From: Rhizobium sp. PDO1-076
GTDB taxonomy: Bacteria; Pseudomonadota; Alphaproteobacteria; Rhizobiales; Rhizobiaceae
Length of the DNA: 64,000 bases
Direction: 5' to 3'
Assembly (NCBI RefSeq): GCF_000247475.1
Contig: NZ_AHZC01000111.1
Location: forward strand, 55,565 to 119,564
The position numbers and the translations under genes are program-made. Positions 27,040 to 35,966 of this stretch are shown here, in pieces; position 1 is the first letter of the stretch; each line of letters starts with the position of its first letter. Under the pieces are notes generated by a model that saw only the letters and a program-made list of their open reading frames with translations, had not been told where the DNA came from and did no database searches.

Positions 27040-28179
27040 ATGTCGATCGAATTTGCCCTCACCAATGCCCGTATCGTGCTGGAGGACGAGGTTGTTTCCG
27101 GCTCGGTTCTCGTGCGGGACGGAAAGATTGCCGATATCTCGCAAGGTCCGTCACAGGCCGGCGAAGATTTTGGTGGCGACTATCTGGTCGCCGGCCTGGT
27201 CGAGTTGCATACCGACCATCTCGAAGCGCATTATTCGCCGCGGCCGGGCGTGCGCTGGAACAAGATGTCGGCGATCCAGGCGCATGACGCGCAAGTCGCG
27301 ACCTCTGGCATCACCACGGTGTTCGACTGCCTGCGCATGGGCTCGGACGAAGACGGCGGCTTTGCCAAGGGCGAGATGCGCGAAATGGCGGACGCCATCC
27401 AGGCGGCCGAGCGCGAAGACCGGTTGCGCGCGGAGCACCTGATCCACCTGCGCTGCGAAGTGGCATCCGACAACGTGCTCGACCATTTTTCCGATTTCGC
27501 CACCGATCCGCATGTCCGCCTCGTCTCGCTGATGGACCATTCCCCAGGCCAACGCCAGTTCCAGACGATGGAGCAGTATACGCTGTACTACAAAACCAAG
27601 CGCGGCCTTTCCGAGGAAGCTTTCGCCCGTTTCGTCGAGGGGCGCTTGCGTATGTCGGAACGCTATTCCTCGGTGCATCGCGACACGCTTGCGGCGATCT
27701 GTGCCGAGCGCGGGATTACGGTTGCCAGTCATGACGACGCGACGCTGGCGCATGTCGAGGAAGCGCAGGTTCACGGGGTGAAGCTGGCGGAATTCCCGAC
27801 CAGCTTCGAGGCGGCCAAGGCCTCCCACACGGCGGGGATGAGCGTTCTTATGGGCGCGCCGAACGTCGTGCGCGGCAAGTCGCATTCGGGCAACATTGCC
27901 GCACGTGATCTGGCGGCGCAGGGCGTGCTCGATGTTCTGTCTTCAGACTACGTGCCGCTCAGCCTGTTGCATGCGCCGTTCGTGCTGGCCGACGAGATGG
28001 ATGGCCTGTCTCTGCCGAAGGCGCTGGCCATGGTGACGTCGACACCGGCAAGGACTGTCGGCCTTGACGATCGCGGTCGCATCGCGACAGGATTACGCGC
28101 AGATTTCGTTCGCGTCCGCCGCGCGGACGGCGTTCCGGTCGTGCGCTCGGTCTGGCGCGCAGGACAAAGGGTTGCCTGA
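27040..28179 (+). CDS. phnM: Alpha-D-ribose 1-methylphosphonate 5-triphosphate diphosphatase PhnM
   Basis: PhnM removes pyrophosphate from the ribose 1-phosphonate 5-triphosphate made by PhnGHIL, giving the substrate of PhnJ. The 379-residue protein is an amidohydrolase-fold enzyme. It has the metal motif ELHTDHLEAHYSPRPGVRW near the N-terminus, SLMDHSPGQRQF in the middle, IASHDD-type residues (TVASHDDATLAH), and a late metal aspartate in DVLSSDYVPLSLL. AGGGA lies 6 nt before the ATG. The stop shares one base with the phnN start (TGATG). Confidence 0.94.
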   Translation: MSIEFALTNARIVLEDEVVSGSVLVRDGKIADISQGPSQAGEDFGGDYLVAGLVELHTDHLEAHYSPRPGVRWNKMSAIQAHDAQVATSGITTVFDCLRMGSDEDGGFAKGEMREMADAIQAAEREDRLRAEHLIHLRCEVASDNVLDHFSDFATDPHVRLVSLMDHSPGQRQFQTMEQYTLYYKTKRGLSEEAFARFVEGRLRMSERYSSVHRDTLAAICAERGITVASHDDATLAHVEEAQVHGVKLAEFPTSFEAAKASHTAGMSVLMGAPNVVRGKSHSGNIAARDLAAQGVLDVLSSDYVPLSLLHAPFVLADEMDGLSLPKALAMVTSTPARTVGLDDRGRIATGLRADFVRVRRADGVPVVRSVWRAGQRVA

Positions 28180-28808
28180 TGGCAGAGCGTGCAAGACAGA
28201 CCGGATCGACACAACCTTCAGGCACCTTGGTCCCTTCAGGCACCCTGGTCGCCGTGGTCGGGCCGAGCGGTGCCGGCAAGGACAGCCTGATCCAGTTTGC
28301 GATGGCGCATTTTTCCGGACGGCCTGAGGTTCATCTGGTTCAACGGGTGATCACCCGGGCTGCAGATGCCGGCGGCGAAGATCATGTTGCCGTCTCGGCG
28401 GCCGGTTTCGAGGCGCAGCAGGCAGCCGGCGACTTCGCCGTGCACTGGGATGCGCATGGATTGCGCTATGGCATTCCGGCGAGTGTTCAAGACCAGCTGG
28501 CCCAGGGGCATCTGGTTCTTGCCAATGGTTCCCGTTCGGTGCTCGACCTTTTCCATCGGGCATTTCCGACGCTGCTCGTGGTCAACGTGACCGCAAGACC
28601 GGAGGTGCTGGCCAAACGGCTTGAGGCACGAGGTCGCGAAAGTGTGGCAGATATCGAGGCAAGGCTGAAGCGTGGCGGATCGCTGTCCATTCCGGCCCAA
28701 TACAATTGCCTGACCATCGACAATAGCGGCCCCCTGGAAGAGGGTGGGCGCAAGCTGGTCGCGGCGCTGGAGGAACTGCTGGCGGACAGAGCCGCGCAGC
28801 AGTCCTGA
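28179..28808 (+). CDS. phnN: Ribose 1,5-bisphosphate phosphokinase PhnN
   Basis: PhnN phosphorylates ribose 1,5-bisphosphate to PRPP, the last step that returns the ribose carrier to metabolism. The 209-residue protein has a guanylate-kinase-like P-loop (VGPSGAGKDSLIQFA). Family segments follow: LVQRVITRAADAGGEDHVAVS, the substrate region FAVHWDAHGLRYGIP, and the LEARGRES lid. The N-terminal 22 residues before the P-loop are Thr/Pro/Ser-rich and longer than usual. It is coupled to phnM by a one-base overlap and closes the phn locus. No clear terminator is visible in the 14 bp before the convergent hydrolase gene. Confidence 0.93.
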   Translation: MAERARQTGSTQPSGTLVPSGTLVAVVGPSGAGKDSLIQFAMAHFSGRPEVHLVQRVITRAADAGGEDHVAVSAAGFEAQQAAGDFAVHWDAHGLRYGIPASVQDQLAQGHLVLANGSRSVLDLFHRAFPTLLVVNVTARPEVLAKRLEARGRESVADIEARLKRGGSLSIPAQYNCLTIDNSGPLEEGGRKLVAALEELLADRAAQQS

Positions 28809-28822
28809 TCCAATCCAGTCTG

Positions 28823-29608
28823 TTATTTGCGCATGAAACCTTGCAGCAGTTCGGCCAAGGCCTCCGGCTGCTCGACGCTTGGAATATGCGCGCAATCCTC
28901 GATGACTTCGAACCGGGCACCCGGAATGAGGCTGGCGGCAGCCTCGACCAATTCCGGCGGCGTCGAGCCATCCTGATCACCGACGATAAGCATTGTCGGG
29001 ACTGTTATGGTCGGCAATACATCGGAAAAATCGGTATCGCGCAAAGCTTCGCAGGTCAAAAGATAGCCGGCTGTTGATTGCCGCACCATCATCAGTCTGT
29101 AACCTGCCAGTTCATCGGCACGGTCTTCATGGAAAGCCGGCGTGAACCAGCGCTGCATGGCATTGTCGGCCGCACTTTCGAGGCCCTTGGCACGAATTCC
29201 CTTGATGCGCTCGGCCCAGATATCCGTTGTGCCGATCCTGGGGGCGGTGTCGCAGAGGACGAGCTTGCGGAAGAGATCGGGCCGCGCCTTCCAGAGGCCC
29301 TGGCAGATCAGGCCACCGACCGAGAGACCGCAGAAGGTTGCCTTCTTGATCTCGAGCTCATCGCAGAGCGCGGCAAGATCCGCGACGAGGTCATCCATGC
29401 CGAAAGGCTGGTCGGCACCGCCGGACAGGCCATGGCCGCGGCTGTCATAGAGCAGGACCGAAACGTCTTCACCGAGTTCGTCGAACAGCGGCAGCCAGAT
29501 GCGGAAATCGGTGCCAAGCCCGTTGGAAAAGACGATCAGGTTCTTGGCCTTGGCTTCGCCGATCAGCTCATAGTGGACGACGTTGCCGTTGATTGTTTTA
29601 AAGGCCAA
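28823..29608 (-). CDS. Alpha/beta hydrolase, 3-oxoadipate enol-lactonase-like
   Basis: This 261-residue cytoplasmic alpha/beta hydrolase most resembles PcaD, which opens 3-oxoadipate enol-lactone in the protocatechuate branch of the beta-ketoadipate pathway. The nucleophile elbow is GLSVGG with the catalytic serine, the oxyanion loop is FSNGLGTDFRIW, and the C-terminal histidine lies in IEDCAHIPSVEQP. No other pca gene is near, so the lactonase role rests on sequence resemblance alone; another small ester or lactone substrate is possible. It starts 33 bp downstream of polA on the same strand and may be cotranscribed with it. Confidence 0.75.
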   Translation of the reverse strand: MAFKTINGNVVHYELIGEAKAKNLIVFSNGLGTDFRIWLPLFDELGEDVSVLLYDSRGHGLSGGADQPFGMDDLVADLAALCDELEIKKATFCGLSVGGLICQGLWKARPDLFRKLVLCDTAPRIGTTDIWAERIKGIRAKGLESAADNAMQRWFTPAFHEDRADELAGYRLMMVRQSTAGYLLTCEALRDTDFSDVLPTITVPTMLIVGDQDGSTPPELVEAAASLIPGARFEVIEDCAHIPSVEQPEALAELLQGFMRK

Positions 29609-29641
29609 AGCCCTGTTCTCCTGTGTGATCGGAACGCGCGC

Positions 29642-32629
29642 TCAGTGCGCTTCGTCCCAGTTGTGTGCGGCGCGGGCATCGACCTTCAGCGGCACCCGCA
29701 TGGAGACGGCCGGCATGGCGGCATTTTCCATCGTATCGACGATGAGCGGCATGGCAGCCTTGATCGCATCGTCCTCGACTTCGAAGATCAGTTCGTCATG
29801 CACCTGCAAGAGCATGCGTGCGCGTTCGCCAAGACCGGCCTTGGCCAGTACCGGCTCGATCTTGATCATGGCGCGGCGGATGACGTCGGCGGCCGAGCCC
29901 TGGATCGGGGCGTTGATCGCGGCGCGTTCGTTGAAGGCGCGCATCGACGGGTTGGACGAGCGGATTTCGGGATAATAGGCCCGGCGACCGAAGATCGTTT
30001 CGACATAACCATTTTCGCGGGCGAAGGCCTTGGTGCTCTCCATATAGTCCTTGATGCCCGGGAAGCGCTCGAAATATTTCTTGATGTAGTCGCCCGCCTC
30101 GGAGCGTTCGATCGACAGCTGGTTGGCGAGGCCGAAGGCGGAAATGCCGTAGATGATGCCGAAGTTGATCGCCTTGGCGCGGCGGCGGACCTCCGACGGC
30201 ATGCCCTCGACCGGCACACCGAACATTTCCGACGCGGTCATCGCATGAATGTCGATGCCATCGGCAAAGGCCTGGCGCAACTGCGGAATATCAGCGACAT
30301 GGGCAAGCACGCGCAGTTCGATCTGGCTATAGTCGGCCGACAGCAGCTTGTGGCCCGGCGTCGAGATGAAGGCGGTGCGGATCTTGCGGCCTTCTGCCGT
30401 GCGCACCGGAATGTTCTGCAGGTTCGGTTCCGACGAGGACAGGCGCCCGGTCGTGGTTGAGGCCAGCGAGTAGCTGGTGTGCACACGTTTGGTCTGCGGA
30501 TGCACATAACCCGGAAGCGCATCGGTATAGGTGGATTTCAGCTTGGTCAGCTGGCGCCAGTCGACGATCTTGCGCGGCAATGGCGCGCCTTCGGCCGCGA
30601 GATCTTCGAGCACCTGCGCTGACGTCGACCATTGGCCGGTCTTGGTCTTGGAACCACCGGGCAGGCCCATGCGGCCGAACAGGATGTCGCCGAGCTGCTT
30701 GGGCGAGCCGATGTTGAAACGTTCGCCGGCGAGTTCATAGACCTCGTCTTCGGTGGCGGCCGCCTTCTGGGCGAGTTCACCGGAGAGACGCGACAGGATC
30801 TGGCGATCGACCGTGATGCCGCGCTCTTCCATGTCCGCCAGCACCGGCACGAGCGGCCGTTCGAGGCGTTCATATATACGGGTCAGGCCTTCGGCGGCAA
30901 GGCGTGGTTTCAGTACCAGCCAGAGGCGCAGCGTCACGTCGGCATCTTCGGCGGCATAGGCGGTCGCCTTGTCGATATCGACCTGATCGAAGGTGACCAG
31001 CGACTTGCCGGAGCCGGCGACCTCCTTGAAGGCGATCGGCGTGTGGCCGAGCCATTTTTCCGACAGGGTGTCCATGCCGTGATTGCCTCTTCCGGCATCC
31101 AGCACATAGGACATCAGCATCGTGTCATCGAAACCTTCGATGACGACGCCGTGGCGTTTCATCACCAGGTAGTCGTATTTCAGGTTCTGCGCGACCTTGA
31201 GCACGGCTGGATCTTCCAGCATGTCCTTCAGTGCCGCCAGCGCGTCGGCCATCGGGATCTGGCCTTCGGTGAGCTTGACGCCATCGCTGAACAGGTCATC
31301 GCGGCCAGTCTTGTGCGCCAGCGGCACATAGCAAGCGCGGATACTGGCAGAGCCCGGCGTGGTGCGATTGTCCTGGATTGCCAGCGACAGGCCGACCAGA
31401 TCCGCCTGCATCGGATCGATCGACGTGGTTTCCGTATCAAAGGCGACAAGGCCGGTTTCGCGGGCATCGGCAATCCATTGGCGCAGCGATGGCAGATCGC
31501 GGATTGTCACATAGCCGGAACGATCAATCGGCAGCGATGCAAATGCATCGGCGCGGGCCTTGGCAAGGGTTGCCGGCCTTGAACCATCCGGATCGGCGGC
31601 ACCGGCAGATGCAGCCGGCGCTTCGGCGGATGCGGAGGCAGGCTCCAAAGCCGCCGCGGGCTGGACATCAAGATCCGGGCCATGGGCTCGGCCATCGCGC
31701 TCGACCGGAACGTCGGCGGCATCGATGACAGCGGCATCGGCGCCCGTTGCCTCGGCAACACGACGGGTAAGGGTGGTGAATTCCATCGCCTTGAGAAAGG
31801 CGATCAGCCTGGGGCCATCCTGCGGCTCCAGAGTCAGGTCTTCGAGCGCCATGTCGAGGGGCACATCGGTGCGCAGTTCAACCAACTGGCGCGAGATACG
31901 GGCGAGATCGGCATTGGCGATGATGTTTTCGCGGCGCTTCTGCTGCTTGATCTCGCCCGCACGGGCGAGCAGCGTTTCCAGATCGCCGAATTCCTCAAGC
32001 AATTGGGCGGCCGTCTTCGGACCGATACCGGGGATGCCCGGAACATTATCGGTGGAATCGCCGGTCATCGCCTGCAGGTCGATCATCTTTTCCGGTGGCA
32101 CGCCCCATTTCTCGACAACGTCCGGGATACCGATCTGCTTGTCCTTCATCGCGTCGTACATATGCACGTTCGGCGTGACGAGCTGCATCAGGTCCTTGTC
32201 GGAAGAGATGATCGTGACATCAGCGCCGATGGCTTCCGCAGCCCGGGCATAGGTCGCGATGATATCGTCGGCTTCGAAGCCTTCGGTCTCGATGCAGGGC
32301 AGGTTGAAGGCGCGCGTGGCATGACGGATAAGACCGAATTGCGGGATCAGGTCCTCCGGCGGTGCCGAACGGTTGGCCTTGTACTGATCGTAAAGCGCAT
32401 TGCGGAAGGTCTTTGAGGAATAGTCGAAGATGACCGCGAAATGGGTGGGCGTCACGCCGACATCGGTATTGCGCGCATCGCGCAGCAGTTTCCACAACAT
32501 GTTGCAGAAGCCGGAGACCGCATTGACGGGCAGGCCGTCGGATTTGCGGTTCAGCGGCGGAATGGCGTGGAACGCCCGGAAGATGAATCCGGAGCCGTCA
32601 ACGAGAAAGAGATGATCGCCTTTTTTCAT
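29642..32629 (-). CDS. polA: DNA polymerase I
   Basis: PolA fills gaps and removes RNA primers during replication and repair. The 995-residue protein has three parts: an N-terminal 5'-3' flap nuclease (residues 1 to about 300, start HLFLVDGSGFIFRAFHA), a 3'-5' exonuclease with an intact acidic motif (VAFDTETTS), and the family A polymerase (SADYSQIELRVLAH, the O-helix RRRAKAINFGIIYG, and QVHDELIFE). An Ala/Pro-rich linker of about 60 residues joins the first two parts and accounts for the extra length over E. coli (928). Upstream, divergent, lie an AbcR-like sRNA and a MarR gene, a familiar rhizobial arrangement. Confidence 0.96.
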   Translation of the reverse strand: MKKGDHLFLVDGSGFIFRAFHAIPPLNRKSDGLPVNAVSGFCNMLWKLLRDARNTDVGVTPTHFAVIFDYSSKTFRNALYDQYKANRSAPPEDLIPQFGLIRHATRAFNLPCIETEGFEADDIIATYARAAEAIGADVTIISSDKDLMQLVTPNVHMYDAMKDKQIGIPDVVEKWGVPPEKMIDLQAMTGDSTDNVPGIPGIGPKTAAQLLEEFGDLETLLARAGEIKQQKRRENIIANADLARISRQLVELRTDVPLDMALEDLTLEPQDGPRLIAFLKAMEFTTLTRRVAEATGADAAVIDAADVPVERDGRAHGPDLDVQPAAALEPASASAEAPAASAGAADPDGSRPATLAKARADAFASLPIDRSGYVTIRDLPSLRQWIADARETGLVAFDTETTSIDPMQADLVGLSLAIQDNRTTPGSASIRACYVPLAHKTGRDDLFSDGVKLTEGQIPMADALAALKDMLEDPAVLKVAQNLKYDYLVMKRHGVVIEGFDDTMLMSYVLDAGRGNHGMDTLSEKWLGHTPIAFKEVAGSGKSLVTFDQVDIDKATAYAAEDADVTLRLWLVLKPRLAAEGLTRIYERLERPLVPVLADMEERGITVDRQILSRLSGELAQKAAATEDEVYELAGERFNIGSPKQLGDILFGRMGLPGGSKTKTGQWSTSAQVLEDLAAEGAPLPRKIVDWRQLTKLKSTYTDALPGYVHPQTKRVHTSYSLASTTTGRLSSSEPNLQNIPVRTAEGRKIRTAFISTPGHKLLSADYSQIELRVLAHVADIPQLRQAFADGIDIHAMTASEMFGVPVEGMPSEVRRRAKAINFGIIYGISAFGLANQLSIERSEAGDYIKKYFERFPGIKDYMESTKAFARENGYVETIFGRRAYYPEIRSSNPSMRAFNERAAINAPIQGSAADVIRRAMIKIEPVLAKAGLGERARMLLQVHDELIFEVEDDAIKAAMPLIVDTMENAAMPAVSMRVPLKVDARAAHNWDEAH

Positions 32630-32850
32630 GTCGGCATGGATAGCGCGAGGCGGCGAAAAGGTCCATTGCGGTTTGACTGCCCAACCGCAAATTCACCGTG
32701 TGATTGAAATGCGCCGGGGCAGCTGGAGGGGAGCATCCGACGGCAAACCGGCAATCACGAAAAGCTTACCGATTTGTAATAAGCGCTTCCCTTGAAAAAC
32801 CACATTCCACCGCACATTTGATACTCATCGACGCCTGATCACGTCGTAGT

Positions 32851-32979
32851 CTGATTGAGGCTCGTCCCCCGCCGCTTCAGACTTGGACAAAGGCCTTATC
32901 CCCCTCTCCGGGCCTTTGTCCCTATATTCTGAAGCCGTCGTGGCAGTCCCCCCCGCCCGCCACGACGGCTTTATTTATT
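32851..32979 (+). ncRNA. abcR: AbcR / alpha-r15-like trans-acting small RNA
   Basis: Three hairpins lie in tandem. The first is an imperfect stem (CTGA 32851-32854 with TCAG 32877-32880). The second is a perfect 11-bp stem (32885-32895 with 32911-32921). The third is a 12-bp terminator stem (32933-32944 with 32959-32970) followed by TTATTTATT. All three loops are C-rich and could pair with Shine-Dalgarno sequences. This layout and the place between polA and a MarR gene match the AbcR (alpha-r15) RNAs of rhizobia, Hfq-dependent repressors of many ABC-transporter mRNAs. The 5' end is estimated. I see only one copy here. Confidence 0.82.
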
Positions 32980-33055
32980 CGGAATGCCTCATCCAAAAAA
33001 TGGTCAGCCCCGGGAATGGATCGCATGCGATATTCCCGTGAAGGCAAACAGCGAC

Positions 33056-33499
33056 ATGTTCAGTCCCATGGCCCATGAACGCTCAGAATCGGCCACTTCC
33101 CTTGCGACCCAGCTGGCGCGCGGCTTTACCCGTGCCCTGCAAAGCCGGGCGGCGCGGCTTGGCTTTTCACCAGGCCAGTTTCCGATCCTGCTGGAACTGT
33201 GGGAGGAAGAAGGCCTGACGCAGCGACAATTGCTCGACCGGGTCGATGTCGAGCAGGCGACCATTGCCAACACGCTGGCACGGATGGAGCGCGACGGGCT
33301 GATCGAGCGGCGCATCCACCCCAAGGACAAGCGCGCACAACAGGTTTTCCTGACCGAAAAGGCAAGGTCGATGCGGGGTGAAGCCATGGCGGCAGCGGAG
33401 GACGCGGAGCAGGCTGTCTTTGCCGGATTCCGACGCTTCGAGAAGGAATTGCTGAAAGAATACATTCGCTGGGCAATCGCCAACACGCGCAAGCTGTGA
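33056..33499 (+). CDS. MarR-family transcriptional regulator
   Basis: This roughly 147-residue winged-helix protein has the MarR core: LGFSPGQFPILLELWEEEGLTQRQLLDRVDVEQATIANTLARMERDGLIERR, then the wing HPKDKRAQQVFLTEKA and a C-terminal dimerisation helix. MarR proteins are usually small-molecule-sensing repressors; the target here is unknown. I chose the ATG at 33056 (preceded by AAGG). The in-frame ATG at 32984 has no ribosome site and lies 5 nt after the sRNA terminator. Synteny with polA and the AbcR-like RNA is conserved in rhizobia. The next gene, a dipeptidase, is 106 bp downstream. Confidence 0.85.
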   Translation: MFSPMAHERSESATSLATQLARGFTRALQSRAARLGFSPGQFPILLELWEEEGLTQRQLLDRVDVEQATIANTLARMERDGLIERRIHPKDKRAQQVFLTEKARSMRGEAMAAAEDAEQAVFAGFRRFEKELLKEYIRWAIANTRKL

Positions 33500-33605
33500 A
33501 TCAGAGAAATCTCGCGCTTGAAGAAAAAATCACGCCCCGACAACCTCGAAACCGCCAACGCTTTGCTCTATCGTCCCGCCGATTTCAATCGCGCAGGATA
33601 TTGCC

Positions 33606-34994
33606 ATGACCGATCTTTCCCCTCTCCTTGCCAAGGCCGACGAGACCTTGCCGCAGAGCCTCGAGCGCCTTTTCGAGCTCGTGCGCATTCCGTCGATCTC
33701 GACCGATCCGGCCTTCAAGGCAGATTGCCAGCGGGCCGCCGAATGGCTGGTCAAGGAACTGAACGACCTTGGCTTTACGGCCTCAGTGCGCGAGACGCCC
33801 GGCCATCCAATGGTTGTTGCCCATCATACTGCGGCCAGCGAAGACGCGCCGCATGCCCTGTTCTATGGCCACTATGACGTACAGCCAGTCGATCCGCTGA
33901 ACCTTTGGGAAGACGATCCGTTTGCACCGGCGATCAAGGAAAAGGACGGCCGCAAGGTGATCACCGGTCGCGGCACGTCCGACGACAAGGGGCAGCTATT
34001 GACCTTCCTCGAAGCCTGCCGCGCCTACAAGGCCGTGAACGGCAGCCTGCCGGTGCGCATCACGATCCTGTTCGAAGGCGAGGAAGAATCCGGTTCGCCG
34101 TCGCTGAAACCTTTCCTCAGCGCCAATGAAGCCGAACTGAAGGCCGATTTCGCCCTGGTCTGCGACACCAGCATGTGGGACCGCGAGACACCGGCGATTG
34201 CGGCCGCCCTGCGGGGTCTTGTCGGCGAGGAAATCACCATCACTGCCGCCGACCGCGACCTGCATTCCGGCCTGTTCGGTGGCGCGGCCGCCAACCCGGT
34301 GCATATCCTGACGCGGATCCTGGCCGACCTGCATGACGAGACCGGCAATGTGACGCTGCCCGGCTTCTACGAGGGCGTCGAGGAAACACCGTCGAACATC
34401 AAGGCATCGTGGGACAGCCTCGGCCGCACGGCTGAAAGTTTCCTCGGCGAGGTCGGCCTTTCAATCCCATCCGGCGAAAAGGGTCGCTCGGTGCTGGAAT
34501 TGACCTGGGCGCGGCCGACTGCCGAGGTCAACGGCATCATCGGCGGCTATACCGGCGAAGGTTTCAAGACGGTGATCGCGGCCAAGGCCTCCGCCAAGGT
34601 GTCATTCCGCCTCGTCGGCGACCAGGACCCGACGAAAATTCGCGACAGTTTCCGCACCTATGTGAAGTCCCGCATTCCCGCCGATTGCTCTGTCGATTTC
34701 CATGAACATGGCGGCTCACCGGCCATCCAGCTGTCCTACGATTCCCCGGTTCTGACCAAGGCGAAGAACGCGCTGTCGGATGAGTGGCCAAAGGCTGCGG
34801 TTGTCATCGGCATGGGCGGCTCGATCCCGATCGTCGGCGACTTCCAGAAGATGCTGGGCATGGATTCGCTGCTGGTCGGTTTTGGTCAGGTGGATGACCG
34901 CATCCATTCTCCGAACGAGAAATATGACCTGAATTCGTTCCACAAGGGGATCCGGTCCTGGATCCGCATTCTCGACGCGCTTGCGAAAAACTGA
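33606..34994 (+). CDS. M20-family metallopeptidase / dipeptidase
   Basis: This 462-residue zinc peptidase of the ArgE/DapE/Acy1/CPG2 family hydrolyses dipeptides or N-acyl amino acids in the cytoplasm. Motifs are the metal histidine-aspartate FYGHYDVQPVDP, the bridging-aspartate region GRGTSDDKGQ, the catalytic glutamates in FEGEEESGSPS, and a late metal histidine in DDRIHSPNEKYDL. The insert dimerisation domain spans residues about 200-350. AGGA lies before the ATG. An efficient terminator follows 14 bp after the stop. The exact substrate is not known, and the related rhizobial genes are simply called dipeptidase. Confidence 0.88.
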   Translation: MTDLSPLLAKADETLPQSLERLFELVRIPSISTDPAFKADCQRAAEWLVKELNDLGFTASVRETPGHPMVVAHHTAASEDAPHALFYGHYDVQPVDPLNLWEDDPFAPAIKEKDGRKVITGRGTSDDKGQLLTFLEACRAYKAVNGSLPVRITILFEGEEESGSPSLKPFLSANEAELKADFALVCDTSMWDRETPAIAAALRGLVGEEITITAADRDLHSGLFGGAAANPVHILTRILADLHDETGNVTLPGFYEGVEETPSNIKASWDSLGRTAESFLGEVGLSIPSGEKGRSVLELTWARPTAEVNGIIGGYTGEGFKTVIAAKASAKVSFRLVGDQDPTKIRDSFRTYVKSRIPADCSVDFHEHGGSPAIQLSYDSPVLTKAKNALSDEWPKAAVVIGMGGSIPIVGDFQKMLGMDSLLVGFGQVDDRIHSPNEKYDLNSFHKGIRSWIRILDALAKN

Positions 34995-35317
34995 ACCCAG
35001 AAAAGCAAAAAGGCCGGTGAAAACCGGCCTTTCCTTTACGTTTCTACATCCCTGCCAGTACATCCGTGGTCAAAAACGGAAACGTGCCATGCGATCTGCA
35101 GTGTCCGCGCGCTCTGCGCACTCACACCCTGACGCCCAGAATGGGGCCTGATGCTTAACACCGGGTTAACTCCGACGAGAACGCTTGAAGGGTTCTGCAT
35201 GCCAGACTCTTCGCTTGGCTCAAGTATAGATGGGATCTCGGCTGCATTTTTCAAGGCGATGCACTTCATGTCGGTCGCGCCTTGCGCAACTTGCCGGCGT
35301 CAGCGTAACCTTGGCGC
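34995..35317. other. Intergenic stretch with a terminator but no gene seen
   Basis: These 323 bp hold the dipeptidase terminator at the left. The remaining 280 bp show no convincing gene: a 77-codon minus-strand frame (35036-35269) has no ribosome site or family sequence. I see no strong hairpin or repeat. A promoter for the deacylase gene should lie near its right end. Confidence 0.5.
35009..35037 (+). terminator. Intrinsic terminator of the dipeptidase gene
   Basis: AGGCCGGT (35011-35018), a GAAA tetraloop and ACCGGCCT (35023-35030), preceded by A residues and followed by TTCCTTT, form a canonical terminator. Confidence 0.88.
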
Positions 35318-35776
35318 ATGAGCCTTGAGACCGTCCGCAGCTTTTTCCTCACCCATGCGCCTGGGATTTCCGTGATCGTCACGGAAGCCAGTTCGGCAAC
35401 CGTACCACTGGCCGCCGAAGCCCATGGCGTCGAGCCCGACCAGATCGCCAAGACGATCTGCCTCAGGATCGGCGAGGACGTGGTGCTCGTGGTGACCGCC
35501 GGCACGAAGCGGCTCGACAATCGCAAGTTCAAGGATCTATTCGGGGTCAAGCCGCGCATGCTCGATGCCGATGGCGTCATTGAGGCAACCAGCCATCCGG
35601 TCGGCGGCGTCTGCCCTTTCGGCCTGCCGTCGCCGCTGAAGGTCTATTGCGATCTGTCGCTGCAAGGCTTCGATGAAGTGGTTCCGGCCGCCGGCGCGAC
35701 GAATGCAGCGGTTCGGATCTCACCGCAGCGGATGGCCGAACTGACCGGTGCCGAATGGGCTGATCTCTGCCAGTAG
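35318..35776 (+). CDS. YbaK/EbsC-type aminoacyl-tRNA deacylase
   Basis: This 152-residue protein belongs to the YbaK/ProX family, which hydrolyses mischarged tRNA such as Cys-tRNA(Pro) or Ala-tRNA(Pro). Family features are VPLAAEAHGVEPDQIAKTI with the conserved lysine, VVTAGTKRLDNRKFKDLFG, and the GGVCPFGLP motif that shapes the active site. A catalytic lysine in the KTI segment is present. Length fits a free-standing editing domain. The gene stands alone, between a noncoding gap and the penicillin-binding protein gene 190 bp downstream. Which tRNA it proofreads cannot be told from sequence. Confidence 0.86.
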   Translation: MSLETVRSFFLTHAPGISVIVTEASSATVPLAAEAHGVEPDQIAKTICLRIGEDVVLVVTAGTKRLDNRKFKDLFGVKPRMLDADGVIEATSHPVGGVCPFGLPSPLKVYCDLSLQGFDEVVPAAGATNAAVRISPQRMAELTGAEWADLCQ

Positions 35777-35966
35777 ATCAAACGCCAGACATCGGGAAAA
35801 CGGCCTGTTTACGGCCTCTTAACCACCCCTTAAATCGCCGCATTTAGTGTTCAGATCGGAAGCAGGCTAACCATCGTCGAATGAAGCCTGCCCTCGACAT
35901 CAACCTGACGCTGGCGCGGCACCCATGCCGCGGCGTCCGAGACCTATCCGGAGCAGACCGTCCTCG

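Noticed and set aside
29078..30460. 460-codon plus-strand open frame
   Set aside because: It is a shadow of the hydrolase and polA genes; it crosses the boundary between two clearly real genes.
32630..32850. Possible second tandem AbcR copy
   Set aside because: I looked for a second set of C-rich-loop hairpins with a terminator in this stretch and found none.
32984..33055. Longer start for the MarR gene
   Set aside because: The ATG at 32984 lies 5 nt after the sRNA terminator T run and lacks a Shine-Dalgarno sequence; the added residues do not look like MarR.
35036..35269. 77-codon minus-strand frame in the gap before the deacylase gene
   Set aside because: No ribosome site, no hydrophobic or domain pattern; it overlaps the dipeptidase terminator tail.
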